45,129 nt of DNA. Source: Spirosoma validum. GTDB lineage: Bacteria; Bacteroidota; Bacteroidia; Cytophagales; Spirosomataceae. Positions within the stretch are counted from its first letter, which is position 1. Each line of letters starts with the position of its first letter. The DNA lies in contig NZ_JACXAA010000027.1 in the NCBI RefSeq assembly GCF_014699035.1, positions 1 through 45,129 on the forward strand, given 5' to 3'. Position numbers and translations under genes: made by a program. Below, one piece after another: positions 1-9,288 of this stretch. A model generated the notes under the pieces. The model was not told the origin of the DNA, made no database searches, and was given only the letters and a program-made list of their open reading frames with translations.

Positions 1-104
1 GATGACCTTTGACAAAAGGTAGTCTACCGACGGAGGCACTCAAAAAGGAACGCGCACAAACATAGAATGACAAAAACGCTATCAAAGCAAAAGTTTAAAT
101 AGGT

Positions 105-190
105 TCTAATCATGATTAGACAAGAAAAAAAATCATAAGCGTCATAATGATCCGTGTCCTATCGTTGACAAGATCAACTTAGTGCACTAA
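105..190. promoter_or_regulatory. Candidate operators upstream of the sugar-isomerase/SusCD locus
   Basis: Two perfect palindromes lie upstream of the first gene of the glycan locus: TCTAATCATGATTAGA at 105-120 and TTAGTGCACTAA at 179-190. A weaker GTTGA/TCAAC inverted repeat lies at 164-178. Dimeric regulators such as GntR proteins bind short palindromes of this kind, and a GntR/UTRA regulator sits at the far end of the locus, so these are reasonable binding sites. The link to that regulator is inference. I see no convincing TAnnTTTG -7 element between here and the start at 223. Confidence 0.3.
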
Positions 191-222
191 CCTAACGACA
201 AAAAAGCTATAAGACGAAAAGT

Positions 223-1716
223 ATGGAAAACAACTCGCTGAATAACGTAGCAGTCCATCAGGCTGGCATTGTAAAACGAAAGAAAACACGACCGCGCATC
301 GGTGTATTTGGGGTTGGCTATTTTAAATACTGGGGGCAGTTCGACGGTTTGCTGGACGATATGATGGCAAAACAGGCCGTTTTCATCCAGAAACTCGAAG
401 CCTTGGACGCCGTAGACATTGTCGATTTTGGCATGGTCGATGACGTAACGAAAGCCTACGAGATCGTTCCGAAACTCAATGCGGCCAATCTGGACCTGAT
501 TTTCTGCGACATGCTGACGTATGCCACGTCGAGCACGTTCGGCGTCATCATCAAAAGCCTGGATATTCCGATTGTCCTGGTTGCGCTTCAGCCCGATAAG
601 GCGATGGATTACAGCCGCGCATCCACGTACATGCAACTGTACAACGACGATATCTGCTCCCTGCCCGAATTCGCCGGTGTGGCCGTTCGCATGGGCAAGA
701 ACGTACCGCACATGATCATTGGTACGTTGCACGACGATTCGGCTGCCGACGCTGAAATCGAGGAATATTGCCGGATTGCGGCTGTGCTGCACGACCTGAA
801 AACCGCCAGAATCGGTCATATTGGGCACCCTATTGAAGCCATGCTCGACATGCACTCCGATTCGACCATGCTGACAGCGCATTTCGGAGCCCACATCGTT
901 CAGTGCGAAGCTCACGAGATTGTCTCCCAATACCAACAGGCTACCGACGACGAAATCAATGTCGTGAAAGAGCGTATTCTGGATTTTTTCGATACGCCCG
1001 ACCCCGTTTCTGATCCAATTTCCGAGAAACTGCGGGATTCCGACCTACACATCGCCGCCCAGGCAGCAGTTGCCCTCGAGAAGTTTATTAAAGCCAAAAA
1101 ACTGGACGGCTTAGCCTATTACTACGACGGACCAGACGGCAGCGATACGCGCGTAGTCATGTCGAATCTGATTGTCGGAAATTCGTTGCTCCAGGGGGCG
1201 GGCTTTCCGATGTGTGGCGAATCGGACCTCAAAACCTGCCTCGCTATGCTCATCATGGAACGGTTGGGTATCGGCGGAAGCTTCGCGGAATTTCATCCGG
1301 TCGACTTTAAGGAAGGTTTCGTACTAGTAGGGCATGACGGTCCTCATAACATCGCTATCGCCGAAGGCCAGCCGGTGTTACGTAGTCTAAAAAAATATCA
1401 TGGCAAACCGGGTTTCGGGGCGGGTGTCGAATTCAAAATCAAAGAAGGTCCCATTACAATGCTGAGTATCAGCTCGACCTTCGACGGCAAAATGAAATTT
1501 GTTATTGCGGAAGGCGAGTCGATTGCGGGCCCCATTCCGCCAACGGGCAACACCAACACACGCGGCTTTTTCAAACCCGATGTCCGCACTTTCCTGAAAC
1601 GCTGGATCAGTGCAGGACCAACGCATCACTTTGCATTAGGCATAGGCCATCACGCCCAAACGATTCAGAAAATCGCCGATTACCTGAAAATCGAATCTGT
1701 CATCATTGCTGAGTAG
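223..1716 (+). CDS. L-arabinose/L-fucose isomerase-family protein
   Basis: A 497-residue cytoplasmic protein with no signal peptide, close to the usual 500 residues of L-arabinose isomerases. The family interconverts aldoses and ketoses with a divalent metal. The C-terminal half carries the AraA/FucI-like features: MCGES with Glu333, GHDGPHN with His371 and His375, and AGPTHHF with His468-His469, the last resembling the metal-binding His motif near the end of AraA. The glutamate found around position 306 in E. coli AraA is not obvious, so the true sugar is uncertain. The gene starts at an ATG and is followed 35 bases later by susC in the same direction, which suggests the isomerase acts on a sugar brought in by that locus. 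No sugar kinase is encoded nearby. It could act on arabinose, fucose or another pentose or deoxysugar. Confidence 0.75.
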   Translation: MENNSLNNVAVHQAGIVKRKKTRPRIGVFGVGYFKYWGQFDGLLDDMMAKQAVFIQKLEALDAVDIVDFGMVDDVTKAYEIVPKLNAANLDLIFCDMLTYATSSTFGVIIKSLDIPIVLVALQPDKAMDYSRASTYMQLYNDDICSLPEFAGVAVRMGKNVPHMIIGTLHDDSAADAEIEEYCRIAAVLHDLKTARIGHIGHPIEAMLDMHSDSTMLTAHFGAHIVQCEAHEIVSQYQQATDDEINVVKERILDFFDTPDPVSDPISEKLRDSDLHIAAQAAVALEKFIKAKKLDGLAYYYDGPDGSDTRVVMSNLIVGNSLLQGAGFPMCGESDLKTCLAMLIMERLGIGGSFAEFHPVDFKEGFVLVGHDGPHNIAIAEGQPVLRSLKKYHGKPGFGAGVEFKIKEGPITMLSISSTFDGKMKFVIAEGESIAGPIPPTGNTNTRGFFKPDVRTFLKRWISAGPTHHFALGIGHHAQTIQKIADYLKIESVIIAE

Positions 1717-1751
1717 AACCCCGTAATGCATTAACCCTTAATCCTTTACCC

Positions 1752-4700
1752 ATGGACCAATTTTTATTCCATCGGCTGCGACTCCTGGTGATTGGCAGCA
1801 TGTTGAGTGTGCTGGCTACCGTAACGATTGTTTTTGCGCAATCGTCCAAAGTGCCAGTAAGCGGTAAGATAACCGCGACGGAAGACGGTGAAGCGCTGGT
1901 CGGCGCAACCGTTACCGAAAAAGGAACGACCAACGGTACTACGTCGGATGCCAGCGGAAACTTCAAACTGAACGTAGCGTCCAATGCCACGCTGGTCGTC
2001 AGCTTCATTGGCTACTCACCCCAGGAAATGCCGGTCAATAACCGAACCACGCTGAACGTAGCGCTCAAAACCGATCAGCAGCAATTACAGGACGTAGTGG
2101 TTGTCGGTTACGGTACGCAGCGCAAAAAAGACCTGACGGGTTCCATTGTCAACCTTACTAGTAAAGATCTGGTGCCGGTCCCTTCGGCAACAAGCGTCGA
2201 TCAGATGATGCAGGGTAAAGTCGCGGGCGTGCAGATTACCCAAACCTCGGGCGCACCGGGCGGTAATGTCAACGTAGTGATTCGCGGAATTAGCTCCATT
2301 ACGGGTGGCAATTCGCCCCTCTACGTCGTGGATGGATACGCTATCGGTACGGGCGGGGGTGGTTCTGACCTGAGCACGTTTAGTTCTAATTCGTATTCAG
2401 CCAGCGGCATTGCCAGCAGCAGTGGCACCAACCGGATCAACCCGCTTAGCACCATCAATCCGGCTGATATTGAGTCGATTCAGGTGCTGAAAGATGCCTC
2501 GGCAACGGCTATTTACGGCTCGCGCGGTTCCAATGGCGTTGTGATTATTACAACGAAGCGCGGCAAATTAGGAAAGCCGACCATCAGCTTCGAGCATTCG
2601 ACGGGTATTCAGGAACTGGCCAAGAAAATCAAACTCCTGACACCCCGCCAGTACGCCGAGTTTGTGGCCGATGGCCGCGATAATGCCTGGGTCTTTGCGG
2701 GGGGGAAAGCCACCGATCCAAACAGTGTTCGCAGTACAGCTACGCAGGTAAAACCCGAATTTCGAAACCTGAATCAGTTTGCCAATGAAGGCTATGGAAC
2801 CGACTGGCAGGATGTTATTTTTCAGCAGGGAATGGTTCAGAATTACCAGTTATCGACCAGTGGCACCAGCCGCGATGTCGGCTACTACGTTTCGGGTGGT
2901 TTCTTCGATCAGAAAGGAATCATCATTGGCTCGAACTTCAAAAAATTCACGCTACGTACCAACATCGACGCGCACCTAACCGAACGGCTAAAACTGGGCG
3001 CTTCGTTTTCGGGCGCCCACTCCTACGGTGATTTTGCCCGCGCCGAAGGCCACCTGCAATTTCGGGGACTGATTTCAGCCGCGCTGGCCAGCGACCCGAC
3101 GATTCCGGTTTACAATCCCGACGGTACACCCTACTCCGAGTTTTCCAGCCCAACGGGCATTCCGGTCGAGAACCCGGTGGTCATTGCGGCTGAATTTTCA
3201 GATAAACGGAATAATACCAACGTCTTCACGAATAACTATCTGCAATATGAATTTGCGCCCGGCCTGGTATTCAAAACGTCGGTTGGCGTGAATTACTCGA
3301 ACAACATTACCCGTCTGTGGAAATCCTCGAAAGTAGGGCTGGCTACCAGCCGAACGGGGGCCGCTACGGCTGGCGTAACCGAAATCAAAAGCCTGAACTG
3401 GCTGAACGAGAACACGTTGAATTACCGCCACAAATACGGCGACAAACACGATCTCGATGCCCTGGTCGGTTTCACCGTCCAGAAAAATACCGACGAAATC
3501 TTGCAGGCTGGCGGAACGGACTTTCCGACGGACGATGTGCCGTATTTAGCCGCTGGCGCCGTTACGTCGGGTACCAACTACAAAAGTGAGTGGTCGATGA
3601 TGTCGTGGCTGGCGCGGGTAAATTATACGCTCGCCGGAAAGTGCCTGTTCACGGCAACGGTGCGCGGGGATGGTAGTTCGCGATTTGGCGCGCAAAACCG
3701 CTGGGGCACGTTCCCTTCGTTTTCGTTCGCGTATCGGTTGTCGGACGAGTCGTTTATGAAGTCGGCTACGTTTATCAGCGATTTGAAGTTGCGGGCGAGT
3801 TACGGCATTTCCGGCAACAACCTCATTCCGAACTACGCCAGTCAGGGCCTGTTGGGCATCCAGCGAAATGTGCAGAATGGGCAAGTGGTCTCGGGGGTTG
3901 TGCCAACGAGCCTGGCAAACGACGTACTGACCTGGGAACAATCGGTGCAGACCAACATTGGCCTCGATCTGTCGCTGTTCCAAAACCGCTTATCGTTTGT
4001 TATCGATGCCTACCGCGCTCACAAAAAGAACCTGTTGTTGAACGTGATTTTACCAGCCGCATCGGGTTTCAGCAGTTCGGTACAAAACATCGGCGAAGTA
4101 GAAAACAAAGGGCTTGAGCTGACCATCAACTCGCAGAACATCGCCAAAGGTCCGTTCCAGTGGAGTACCGATTTTAACATCAGCTGGAACCGGAACAAAG
4201 TACTGGCACTCAATTCAGAAACGGCCCGTATTCAAACGTCTGATTTTCAGGTGGCACAGGTAGGTTACCCGATTTCCAGCTTCCGGCTGCTCAATATTCT
4301 GGGCGTATTCCAGAGCCAGGAAGAAGTGAACAGCAGCCCGAAACAACACCCACGCGTGCAGCCCGGCGATTATCGCTATCAGGATGCCAACGGCGACGGC
4401 ACCATTACGGCCGCCGACCGAACCATTGTGGGCAATCCGTGGCCTGATTATACGTGGGGGTTTGGCAACCGGTTTTCCTACAAAAACCTGAGTCTGAACA
4501 TCAGCGTCAATGGCTCGCAGGGTAACGAAATCTATTTTCAGGGCGGAGAGGTCAATCTGAACGGGGCGGGCGTGCAAAACCAACTCTCGATCATGGCAGA
4601 CCGTTGGCGGTCGCTGGAGAACCCCGGTGCCGGTCAGTATTCGCGGGCGATCCGGAATGATTATGCATTCGGGTTCAGTTCCGTTACGTCCAAATATCTG

Positions 4701-4952
4701 TTCGATGGCTCGTTCGTTCGGATTCGGAACGTCAATTTATCGTATGCATTCCCGCAGGCACTGATCAGCAAGCTCAAATTGCAGGCGCTTTCGATTTATG
4801 CCGACGCAACGAATCTGTACACCTTTACAAAATATCCCGGCTATGACCCCGAAGGAAGCACCACCGGCGATAACGTAGCCCGGAGCGGTATAGATTTTTT
4901 CGCGTATCCTAACCCACGTACCTACACACTCGGCCTTCGTGTAACGCTGTAG
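1752..4952 (+). CDS. SusC/RagA-family TonB-linked outer membrane protein
   Basis: A 1066-residue TonB-dependent outer-membrane transporter of the SusC type, which together with a SusD lipoprotein captures glycan fragments and imports them into the periplasm. Visible features are a signal peptide (residues 1-30, ending VFAQ), a carboxypeptidase-regulatory-like beta-sandwich domain (about 35-107), the family motif DVVVVGYGTQ (114-123) opening the plug domain, and a long barrel with many aromatic-rich strands to the C-terminus. The length is normal for the family. It lies 35 bases after the isomerase gene and is followed by a susD gene 116 bases downstream. The gap between susC and susD holds an inverted repeat that could reduce transcription of the downstream genes. 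The substrate cannot be read from the sequence. Confidence 0.96.
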   Translation: MDQFLFHRLRLLVIGSMLSVLATVTIVFAQSSKVPVSGKITATEDGEALVGATVTEKGTTNGTTSDASGNFKLNVASNATLVVSFIGYSPQEMPVNNRTTLNVALKTDQQQLQDVVVVGYGTQRKKDLTGSIVNLTSKDLVPVPSATSVDQMMQGKVAGVQITQTSGAPGGNVNVVIRGISSITGGNSPLYVVDGYAIGTGGGGSDLSTFSSNSYSASGIASSSGTNRINPLSTINPADIESIQVLKDASATAIYGSRGSNGVVIITTKRGKLGKPTISFEHSTGIQELAKKIKLLTPRQYAEFVADGRDNAWVFAGGKATDPNSVRSTATQVKPEFRNLNQFANEGYGTDWQDVIFQQGMVQNYQLSTSGTSRDVGYYVSGGFFDQKGIIIGSNFKKFTLRTNIDAHLTERLKLGASFSGAHSYGDFARAEGHLQFRGLISAALASDPTIPVYNPDGTPYSEFSSPTGIPVENPVVIAAEFSDKRNNTNVFTNNYLQYEFAPGLVFKTSVGVNYSNNITRLWKSSKVGLATSRTGAATAGVTEIKSLNWLNENTLNYRHKYGDKHDLDALVGFTVQKNTDEILQAGGTDFPTDDVPYLAAGAVTSGTNYKSEWSMMSWLARVNYTLAGKCLFTATVRGDGSSRFGAQNRWGTFPSFSFAYRLSDESFMKSATFISDLKLRASYGISGNNLIPNYASQGLLGIQRNVQNGQVVSGVVPTSLANDVLTWEQSVQTNIGLDLSLFQNRLSFVIDAYRAHKKNLLLNVILPAASGFSSSVQNIGEVENKGLELTINSQNIAKGPFQWSTDFNISWNRNKVLALNSETARIQTSDFQVAQVGYPISSFRLLNILGVFQSQEEVNSSPKQHPRVQPGDYRYQDANGDGTITAADRTIVGNPWPDYTWGFGNRFSYKNLSLNISVNGSQGNEIYFQGGEVNLNGAGVQNQLSIMADRWRSLENPGAGQYSRAIRNDYAFGFSSVTSKYLFDGSFVRIRNVNLSYAFPQALISKLKLQALSIYADATNLYTFTKYPGYDPEGSTTGDNVARSGIDFFAYPNPRTYTLGLRVTL

Positions 4953-4954
4953 CC

Positions 4955-5040
4955 ATTGGTATCCACGGGCCGGGCCGCGTTCGGCTTCAGCCCGTGTTTG
5001 GCATAGTATGAGTCACGGGCTGAAGCCCGTGGATACCAAT
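4955..5040. repeat. Paired-hairpin intergenic repeat, copy 1
   Basis: A large inverted repeat between susC and susD. The right arm (5014-5040) is the reverse complement of the left arm, except that the left arm carries an extra block of about 13 bases around 4971-4983. Each arm contains an inner hairpin with core GGGCTTCAGCCC or its complement. A second copy with the same core lies at 10256-10324. The arrangement of two inverted small hairpins resembles REP/BIME elements. It may also slow transcription or protect the 3' end of the susC message. Confidence 0.75.
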
Positions 5041-5068
5041 AGCAAATACATAATCAGTCCATATTGTC

Positions 5069-6532
5069 ATGAAAAAGAAACTATTCCTACTCCTGTTTTT
5101 CGCGACTACTACGTTCTCCTGTAAGGATTTTCTGGCCCTGGCGCCTGAGTATCAGATCAGCGATCAAACGTTCTATAAAAGTCAAAACGATTTTACGACG
5201 GCGCTGACGGGCGTTTACAGTACGTTCCGCGGCTTATTCAGCAGTAGTGCCGGGGTGCCATTTAGCAGCAGTGCTCTTCTATACATGGGTGAACTGACAA
5301 CGGACAATACCGAAATTCAGTGGTCGTCACCTTCGACGGATGAAATGCAGATGGACCAGAATGCCGTTACGTCGACGAATGCGTTTGTGCAGAGTGCCTG
5401 GAATACGTGCCTGTATACCATCTCGCGTAGTAACGCCATCCTGAACCGCATCGACGGAGTAAGTTTCGACCAGGCCGCCAAAGATCAGATCAAAGGGGAA
5501 GCGAAGTTCCTACGGGCGTATGCGTATTTCTATCTGGTTCAGATGTTCGGCAACGTACCGATTATCACGCAGACATTCAGCAGTCCGGCTCAGGTGTCGG
5601 GCGCGGATCTGGCGCTGAAATCACGGGACGAGGTGTACAAAGTCATTCTGGCCGATTTGACCGAAGCCGAAACGCTGCTGCCCGCTACGCTCAACACCGA
5701 TAAAACCAGAGCTTCCCGAATAACGGTGAAAGCCTTACTGGGCAAAGTTCACCTGACAATGAAGAACTACGATCTGGCGGCTACGAAACTGAAAGAAGTC
5801 ATCGACGGCAAATCCTATTCGCTGGTGGCCAATTATCAGACGCTGTTTACAAACGGGAACAACAACCTGGCCGAGTCCATTTTTGAGGTTGAATTTGTGT
5901 CGGGACGTAGCATGGGCAATAACTACTCGGCTATTTTCACGCCAGCCATCACGAGCATGGCCATCTTCCCGAGTAATCTTCAGGGTTCGGGCCGCATTAC
6001 GCCGACGCTGGATTTGCTTAACGCCTACGAAGCCGGGGATGCCCGTAAGGCCGTGTCGGTCAACGACTCCGTTGCCCTGATTGGCGGTAAAAAATCGTAC
6101 AGCCGTTACGGACTGAAATTCGTGGATTTCAAAGCCATCGATCTGTCGGACGGTAGCATTACGTTCACGACCCTGCGGTATGCCGACGTACTGCTTATGT
6201 ATGCGGAAGTACTGAACGAACAGGGCAAAGCAGCCGATGCGCTATCTTACATCAACCAGGTACGTCAACGGGCGAAACTTGCCAACTTAACCGGGCTTAC
6301 GCAGGCTGCGCTACGGCTAGCCATTGAAAAAGAGCGCCGGGTCGAGTTGCTCTACGAAGGTCAGCGGTGGTTCGATCTGGTACGTACCGGTCGCGTGCAG
6401 GCGGTTATGAATGCACACTACGCCAGCCTGAAACTCACCTTCAAAGTCGATGATTTTGAGTTAATTTTCCCCATTCCCCAGAACGAAGTCGACCTAAATC
6501 CGACGCTGGTAAAGCAAAATCCGGGGTATTGA
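5069..6532 (+). CDS. RagB/SusD-family nutrient-binding outer membrane lipoprotein
   Basis: A 487-residue surface lipoprotein that caps the SusC barrel and binds glycan ligands. It begins with a lipoprotein signal peptide whose lipobox ends TTTFSC, so Cys18 is the likely lipidated residue. The N-terminal helical SusD-like part spans roughly residues 20-220 and contains the typical stretch AKFLRAYAYFYLVQMFGNVP. The C-terminal RagB/SusD domain carries the usual RLAIEKERRVELLYEGQRWF stretch and ends with the common FPIPQNEVDLNPTL motif. It is paired with susC upstream. Its ligand is unknown but is presumably the same glycan or glycoconjugate handled by the downstream secreted hydrolase candidates. 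Confidence 0.96.
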   Translation: MKKKLFLLLFFATTTFSCKDFLALAPEYQISDQTFYKSQNDFTTALTGVYSTFRGLFSSSAGVPFSSSALLYMGELTTDNTEIQWSSPSTDEMQMDQNAVTSTNAFVQSAWNTCLYTISRSNAILNRIDGVSFDQAAKDQIKGEAKFLRAYAYFYLVQMFGNVPIITQTFSSPAQVSGADLALKSRDEVYKVILADLTEAETLLPATLNTDKTRASRITVKALLGKVHLTMKNYDLAATKLKEVIDGKSYSLVANYQTLFTNGNNNLAESIFEVEFVSGRSMGNNYSAIFTPAITSMAIFPSNLQGSGRITPTLDLLNAYEAGDARKAVSVNDSVALIGGKKSYSRYGLKFVDFKAIDLSDGSITFTTLRYADVLLMYAEVLNEQGKAADALSYINQVRQRAKLANLTGLTQAALRLAIEKERRVELLYEGQRWFDLVRTGRVQAVMNAHYASLKLTFKVDDFELIFPIPQNEVDLNPTLVKQNPGY

Positions 6533-6556
6533 TGGTATTAGACACTGGCTTTGTGA

Positions 6557-6664
6557 GGTCAGGTTCTTAAACCTGACCAGAGCGGCTTCTTAAAACTATA
6601 TGTATCTATTCCGGCTTAGACGGTTTTGAGAAACCGCCCTAAGTCGGGTTTAAGAACCCGACTT
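6557..6664. repeat. Cluster of three hairpins between susD and the 849-residue gene
   Basis: Three short palindromes follow each other in the 170-base gap after susD. GGTCAGGTT/AACCTGACC with loop CTTA lies at 6557-6578. An imperfect hairpin built on CGGTTT/AAACCG with loop TGAG lies at about 6615-6642. AAGTCGGGTT/AACCCGACTT with loop TAAG lies at 6641-6664. The shared pattern is a GG..TT/AA..CC stem end with a four-base loop. No long T-run follows, so these are not classic intrinsic terminators, but they may act as processing or attenuation sites. Confidence 0.7.
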
Positions 6665-6702
6665 CACGATAGTTGATACAACAATAGCACACTTTCCAAC
6701 TC

Positions 6703-9252
6703 ATGCGTACTCAACTCTTAACCCTACTCTGCGTACTTAGTCTAGCCATTTTTAGCTTTACGTACTCGGACTTATCTAGCACCGATACGCCTAATCTGGA
6801 TAATTCGACACTACGTGGCAAACCGTTCAACAACGTTACGCTGGAGATGTCGCTTAAGCCGTTTAAGAAGAATGATAAAGTGTACATTCAGCAGGTAGCG
6901 ACTGAGCTGTTTACGCAATGGTCGTCGCTGTTACGGCATACCGATACGGTGTCGGTGATGCTCTGGACATCCGATGGCTCGGAAATTCTGGATTATAAAG
7001 GCGAAATGAGCCAACCGCTCGAATGGGCCAGGTACATGGGCAATCCAAATACCGACCACGAAGTCGGTTCGGGGCCGAAAGAATTGTCGCTGCACGAACG
7101 CGCCTATCTGTACATGGACAATCCGCCCACGTTCTCGTACGGCGATCTAAAAGCGATCATTCAGGCGTTGAAAGAAGCGGGTAAGCGCATTACCGGGAAG
7201 CCCATCCGCATCGGTGCTACGTTCGATCCGGGACCGGAGTTTGCCAAGTCGGAGTTCAAGTACAAAAAACATCCGGAAATTCTCGGGGGTAATGCCATGG
7301 GACACAAGTCGTTTGTGAGTTGCTATTCAACGATCAATGTCGACAATCAGGCGTATGCGGGCTTCCCGAAAGGCATACCAGCCAACACACCCTTCGGCAC
7401 TTTTTTCGGACGACAGAGCCAGCATTTTCTGACCGATTTGGGGTACGATTTCATCTGGTTCAGCAATGGGTTTGGGTTTGGCGTGGAAGGCTGGTCATCG
7501 ACCGGGGCTATTTTTAATGGGAAAGCGTTTGCCCCTGAAAAACTAGCGAATACCCGGGCGTTGATTGCGAACTTCTGGAATCTGTTCCGAAAAGAATGTC
7601 CTGGCTTCCAGATTCAAACGCGGGGAACCAACCTATCGACAGGAGCCGATTTAGCACGCGACGGCGTGGATTTAAAGCAGATTTATAGTGGCAAATACAA
7701 CATGCTCCCTCCGCCCAACTCACCCTGGGCGGCTTTGGACGGCGATTTTGGTCTGGAGCTGGTGGGGTATATGTCGCGGATGGCGGAATTGCCCGACGAA
7801 CGCTATTTGTTTCGCTACTACACGCACGATCCGTGGTGGGTGAACAGCCCCTGGCTGGACCGTTACGGTCAGGAGCCGCATGATATTTACCTGCCAATGG
7901 CCGTAGCCCGTATCAACGCCAAAGGTGAAATCCGGCTCCCAACCCATCTGAATTTCCTGACAGCGGACAATACATACGGCGAAATGCCTGCGCAGGTACC
8001 AGACGAAGTAACGCCCCATATTCTGAAAGCCCGCTACGATTCGCCAACCGCACCGGGACCGCTGGTTTGGGTCTATCCGTTCGATGAATATCACAACTGG
8101 GCCTACAAGCAACCCGACCGTCTCCCCGAAATCTATTACGGTGACTGGCTTATCCGTCAGGCCATCAACAACGGCTTTCCGCTGAACACCATTACGTCAA
8201 CCGGTTCGCTTCTGAAAGTTTTGGCAAGCAAACCGACTTATTTCAAAGAATCGATTCTGGTCAGTATCGTGCCAGAAGCAAATTCTCCGCTCGAAAAAAC
8301 GCTGATTGATTTTGTACAGAATGGTGGTAAGCTTCTCGTTTACGGTCCTGCCGATCATACCAGCGCTACATTCCAGAATCTGCTGAATCTTCAGAATACA
8401 TCGGCCATTGACGGTGACTTTCAGGTAAGTTCAACCATACTATTTGACGAGCTGACGAAAAAATATCCCGACAAGATCATTCATAATGCCTTGTTTTCGG
8501 GAGGTGGTATTGCTACGCAGGTGAAGAACAAAGCGGATGTCGGCACGAACGTACTGGCGAAAATGACGCAGGCCGGAAACAGCCGCGACGTCGTGTGGGT
8601 ACGCGAGAAACCAGAGTGGAAAGGCGGTAAAGTGGCTTACGTACGCGGCACCAATTCGAGCAAGTTTACGGGTGGAAAACTCCTGACACCCGATGATCCT
8701 GAGCAACTCTTTACGGGGCCGTTACTGATGCGCTACGTATTGAAGGAATTTGGTCTTGATTACCGGATCGACAAGCGAAATCCGTCGGTGAAAAATCCGG
8801 TATTGACCATTTCCAGAGGCAGCAATGGCTTTTTCTTTTCGGGGTATTGCCCCAACACGACCATTACGCATCGGTTCAAATTACCACAGGGTACCCCTAT
8901 TTTAACGGGTTACGAAACGGAATTAGCGAATGGTTATTCCGTGTATACTATGCCCAAAGCCTGGCACCGGGAGAGCCGTTTTTTCATCGATCAGGCCGAC
9001 GGTATTGTTTCCTGTCAGGAAATGACGTCGGGCGTAGCGCGAATGAAACGATGCGTCCGACTGACGGGATTGAAGAACGCGACGGTACGTATCTATCCCG
9101 ATGATAACGTAACGGAGCAGGGACTACACGTATATACGAACGCGGGTTATCCGTGGAAAAAAGGCGCAACGGCCTTCAAACCCGGCGATCAGAAATACGG
9201 CAAACATTACGTCGTGGAAAACGTAACGGGTGATTTAGTAGCCTTCTGGTAA
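6703..9252 (+). CDS. Secreted protein of unknown family, glycoside-hydrolase-like
   Basis: An 849-residue exported protein that I cannot place in a named family. It starts with a hydrophobic signal peptide (about residues 1-20). The region from about 40 to 480 reads like a TIM barrel: alternating strands and helices with Asp/Glu-rich strand ends, such as IRIGATFDPGPEF, DFIWFSNGFGFG and YYTHDPWWVN. A segment around 490-580 (including NGGKLLVYGPADH) resembles the glutamine-amidotransferase-like domain that follows the barrel in beta-galactosidases of the GH42 type. The C-terminal third is beta-rich. Its place directly after susC/susD and before two esterases suggests it acts on the glycan imported by the locus. 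The hydrolase role and the catalytic residues are inference. Confidence 0.6.
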   Translation: MRTQLLTLLCVLSLAIFSFTYSDLSSTDTPNLDNSTLRGKPFNNVTLEMSLKPFKKNDKVYIQQVATELFTQWSSLLRHTDTVSVMLWTSDGSEILDYKGEMSQPLEWARYMGNPNTDHEVGSGPKELSLHERAYLYMDNPPTFSYGDLKAIIQALKEAGKRITGKPIRIGATFDPGPEFAKSEFKYKKHPEILGGNAMGHKSFVSCYSTINVDNQAYAGFPKGIPANTPFGTFFGRQSQHFLTDLGYDFIWFSNGFGFGVEGWSSTGAIFNGKAFAPEKLANTRALIANFWNLFRKECPGFQIQTRGTNLSTGADLARDGVDLKQIYSGKYNMLPPPNSPWAALDGDFGLELVGYMSRMAELPDERYLFRYYTHDPWWVNSPWLDRYGQEPHDIYLPMAVARINAKGEIRLPTHLNFLTADNTYGEMPAQVPDEVTPHILKARYDSPTAPGPLVWVYPFDEYHNWAYKQPDRLPEIYYGDWLIRQAINNGFPLNTITSTGSLLKVLASKPTYFKESILVSIVPEANSPLEKTLIDFVQNGGKLLVYGPADHTSATFQNLLNLQNTSAIDGDFQVSSTILFDELTKKYPDKIIHNALFSGGGIATQVKNKADVGTNVLAKMTQAGNSRDVVWVREKPEWKGGKVAYVRGTNSSKFTGGKLLTPDDPEQLFTGPLLMRYVLKEFGLDYRIDKRNPSVKNPVLTISRGSNGFFFSGYCPNTTITHRFKLPQGTPILTGYETELANGYSVYTMPKAWHRESRFFIDQADGIVSCQEMTSGVARMKRCVRLTGLKNATVRIYPDDNVTEQGLHVYTNAGYPWKKGATAFKPGDQKYGKHYVVENVTGDLVAFW

Positions 9253-9288
9253 AGGTTTCTTACCCAAATCTTCAACAACCTGTTTTTT

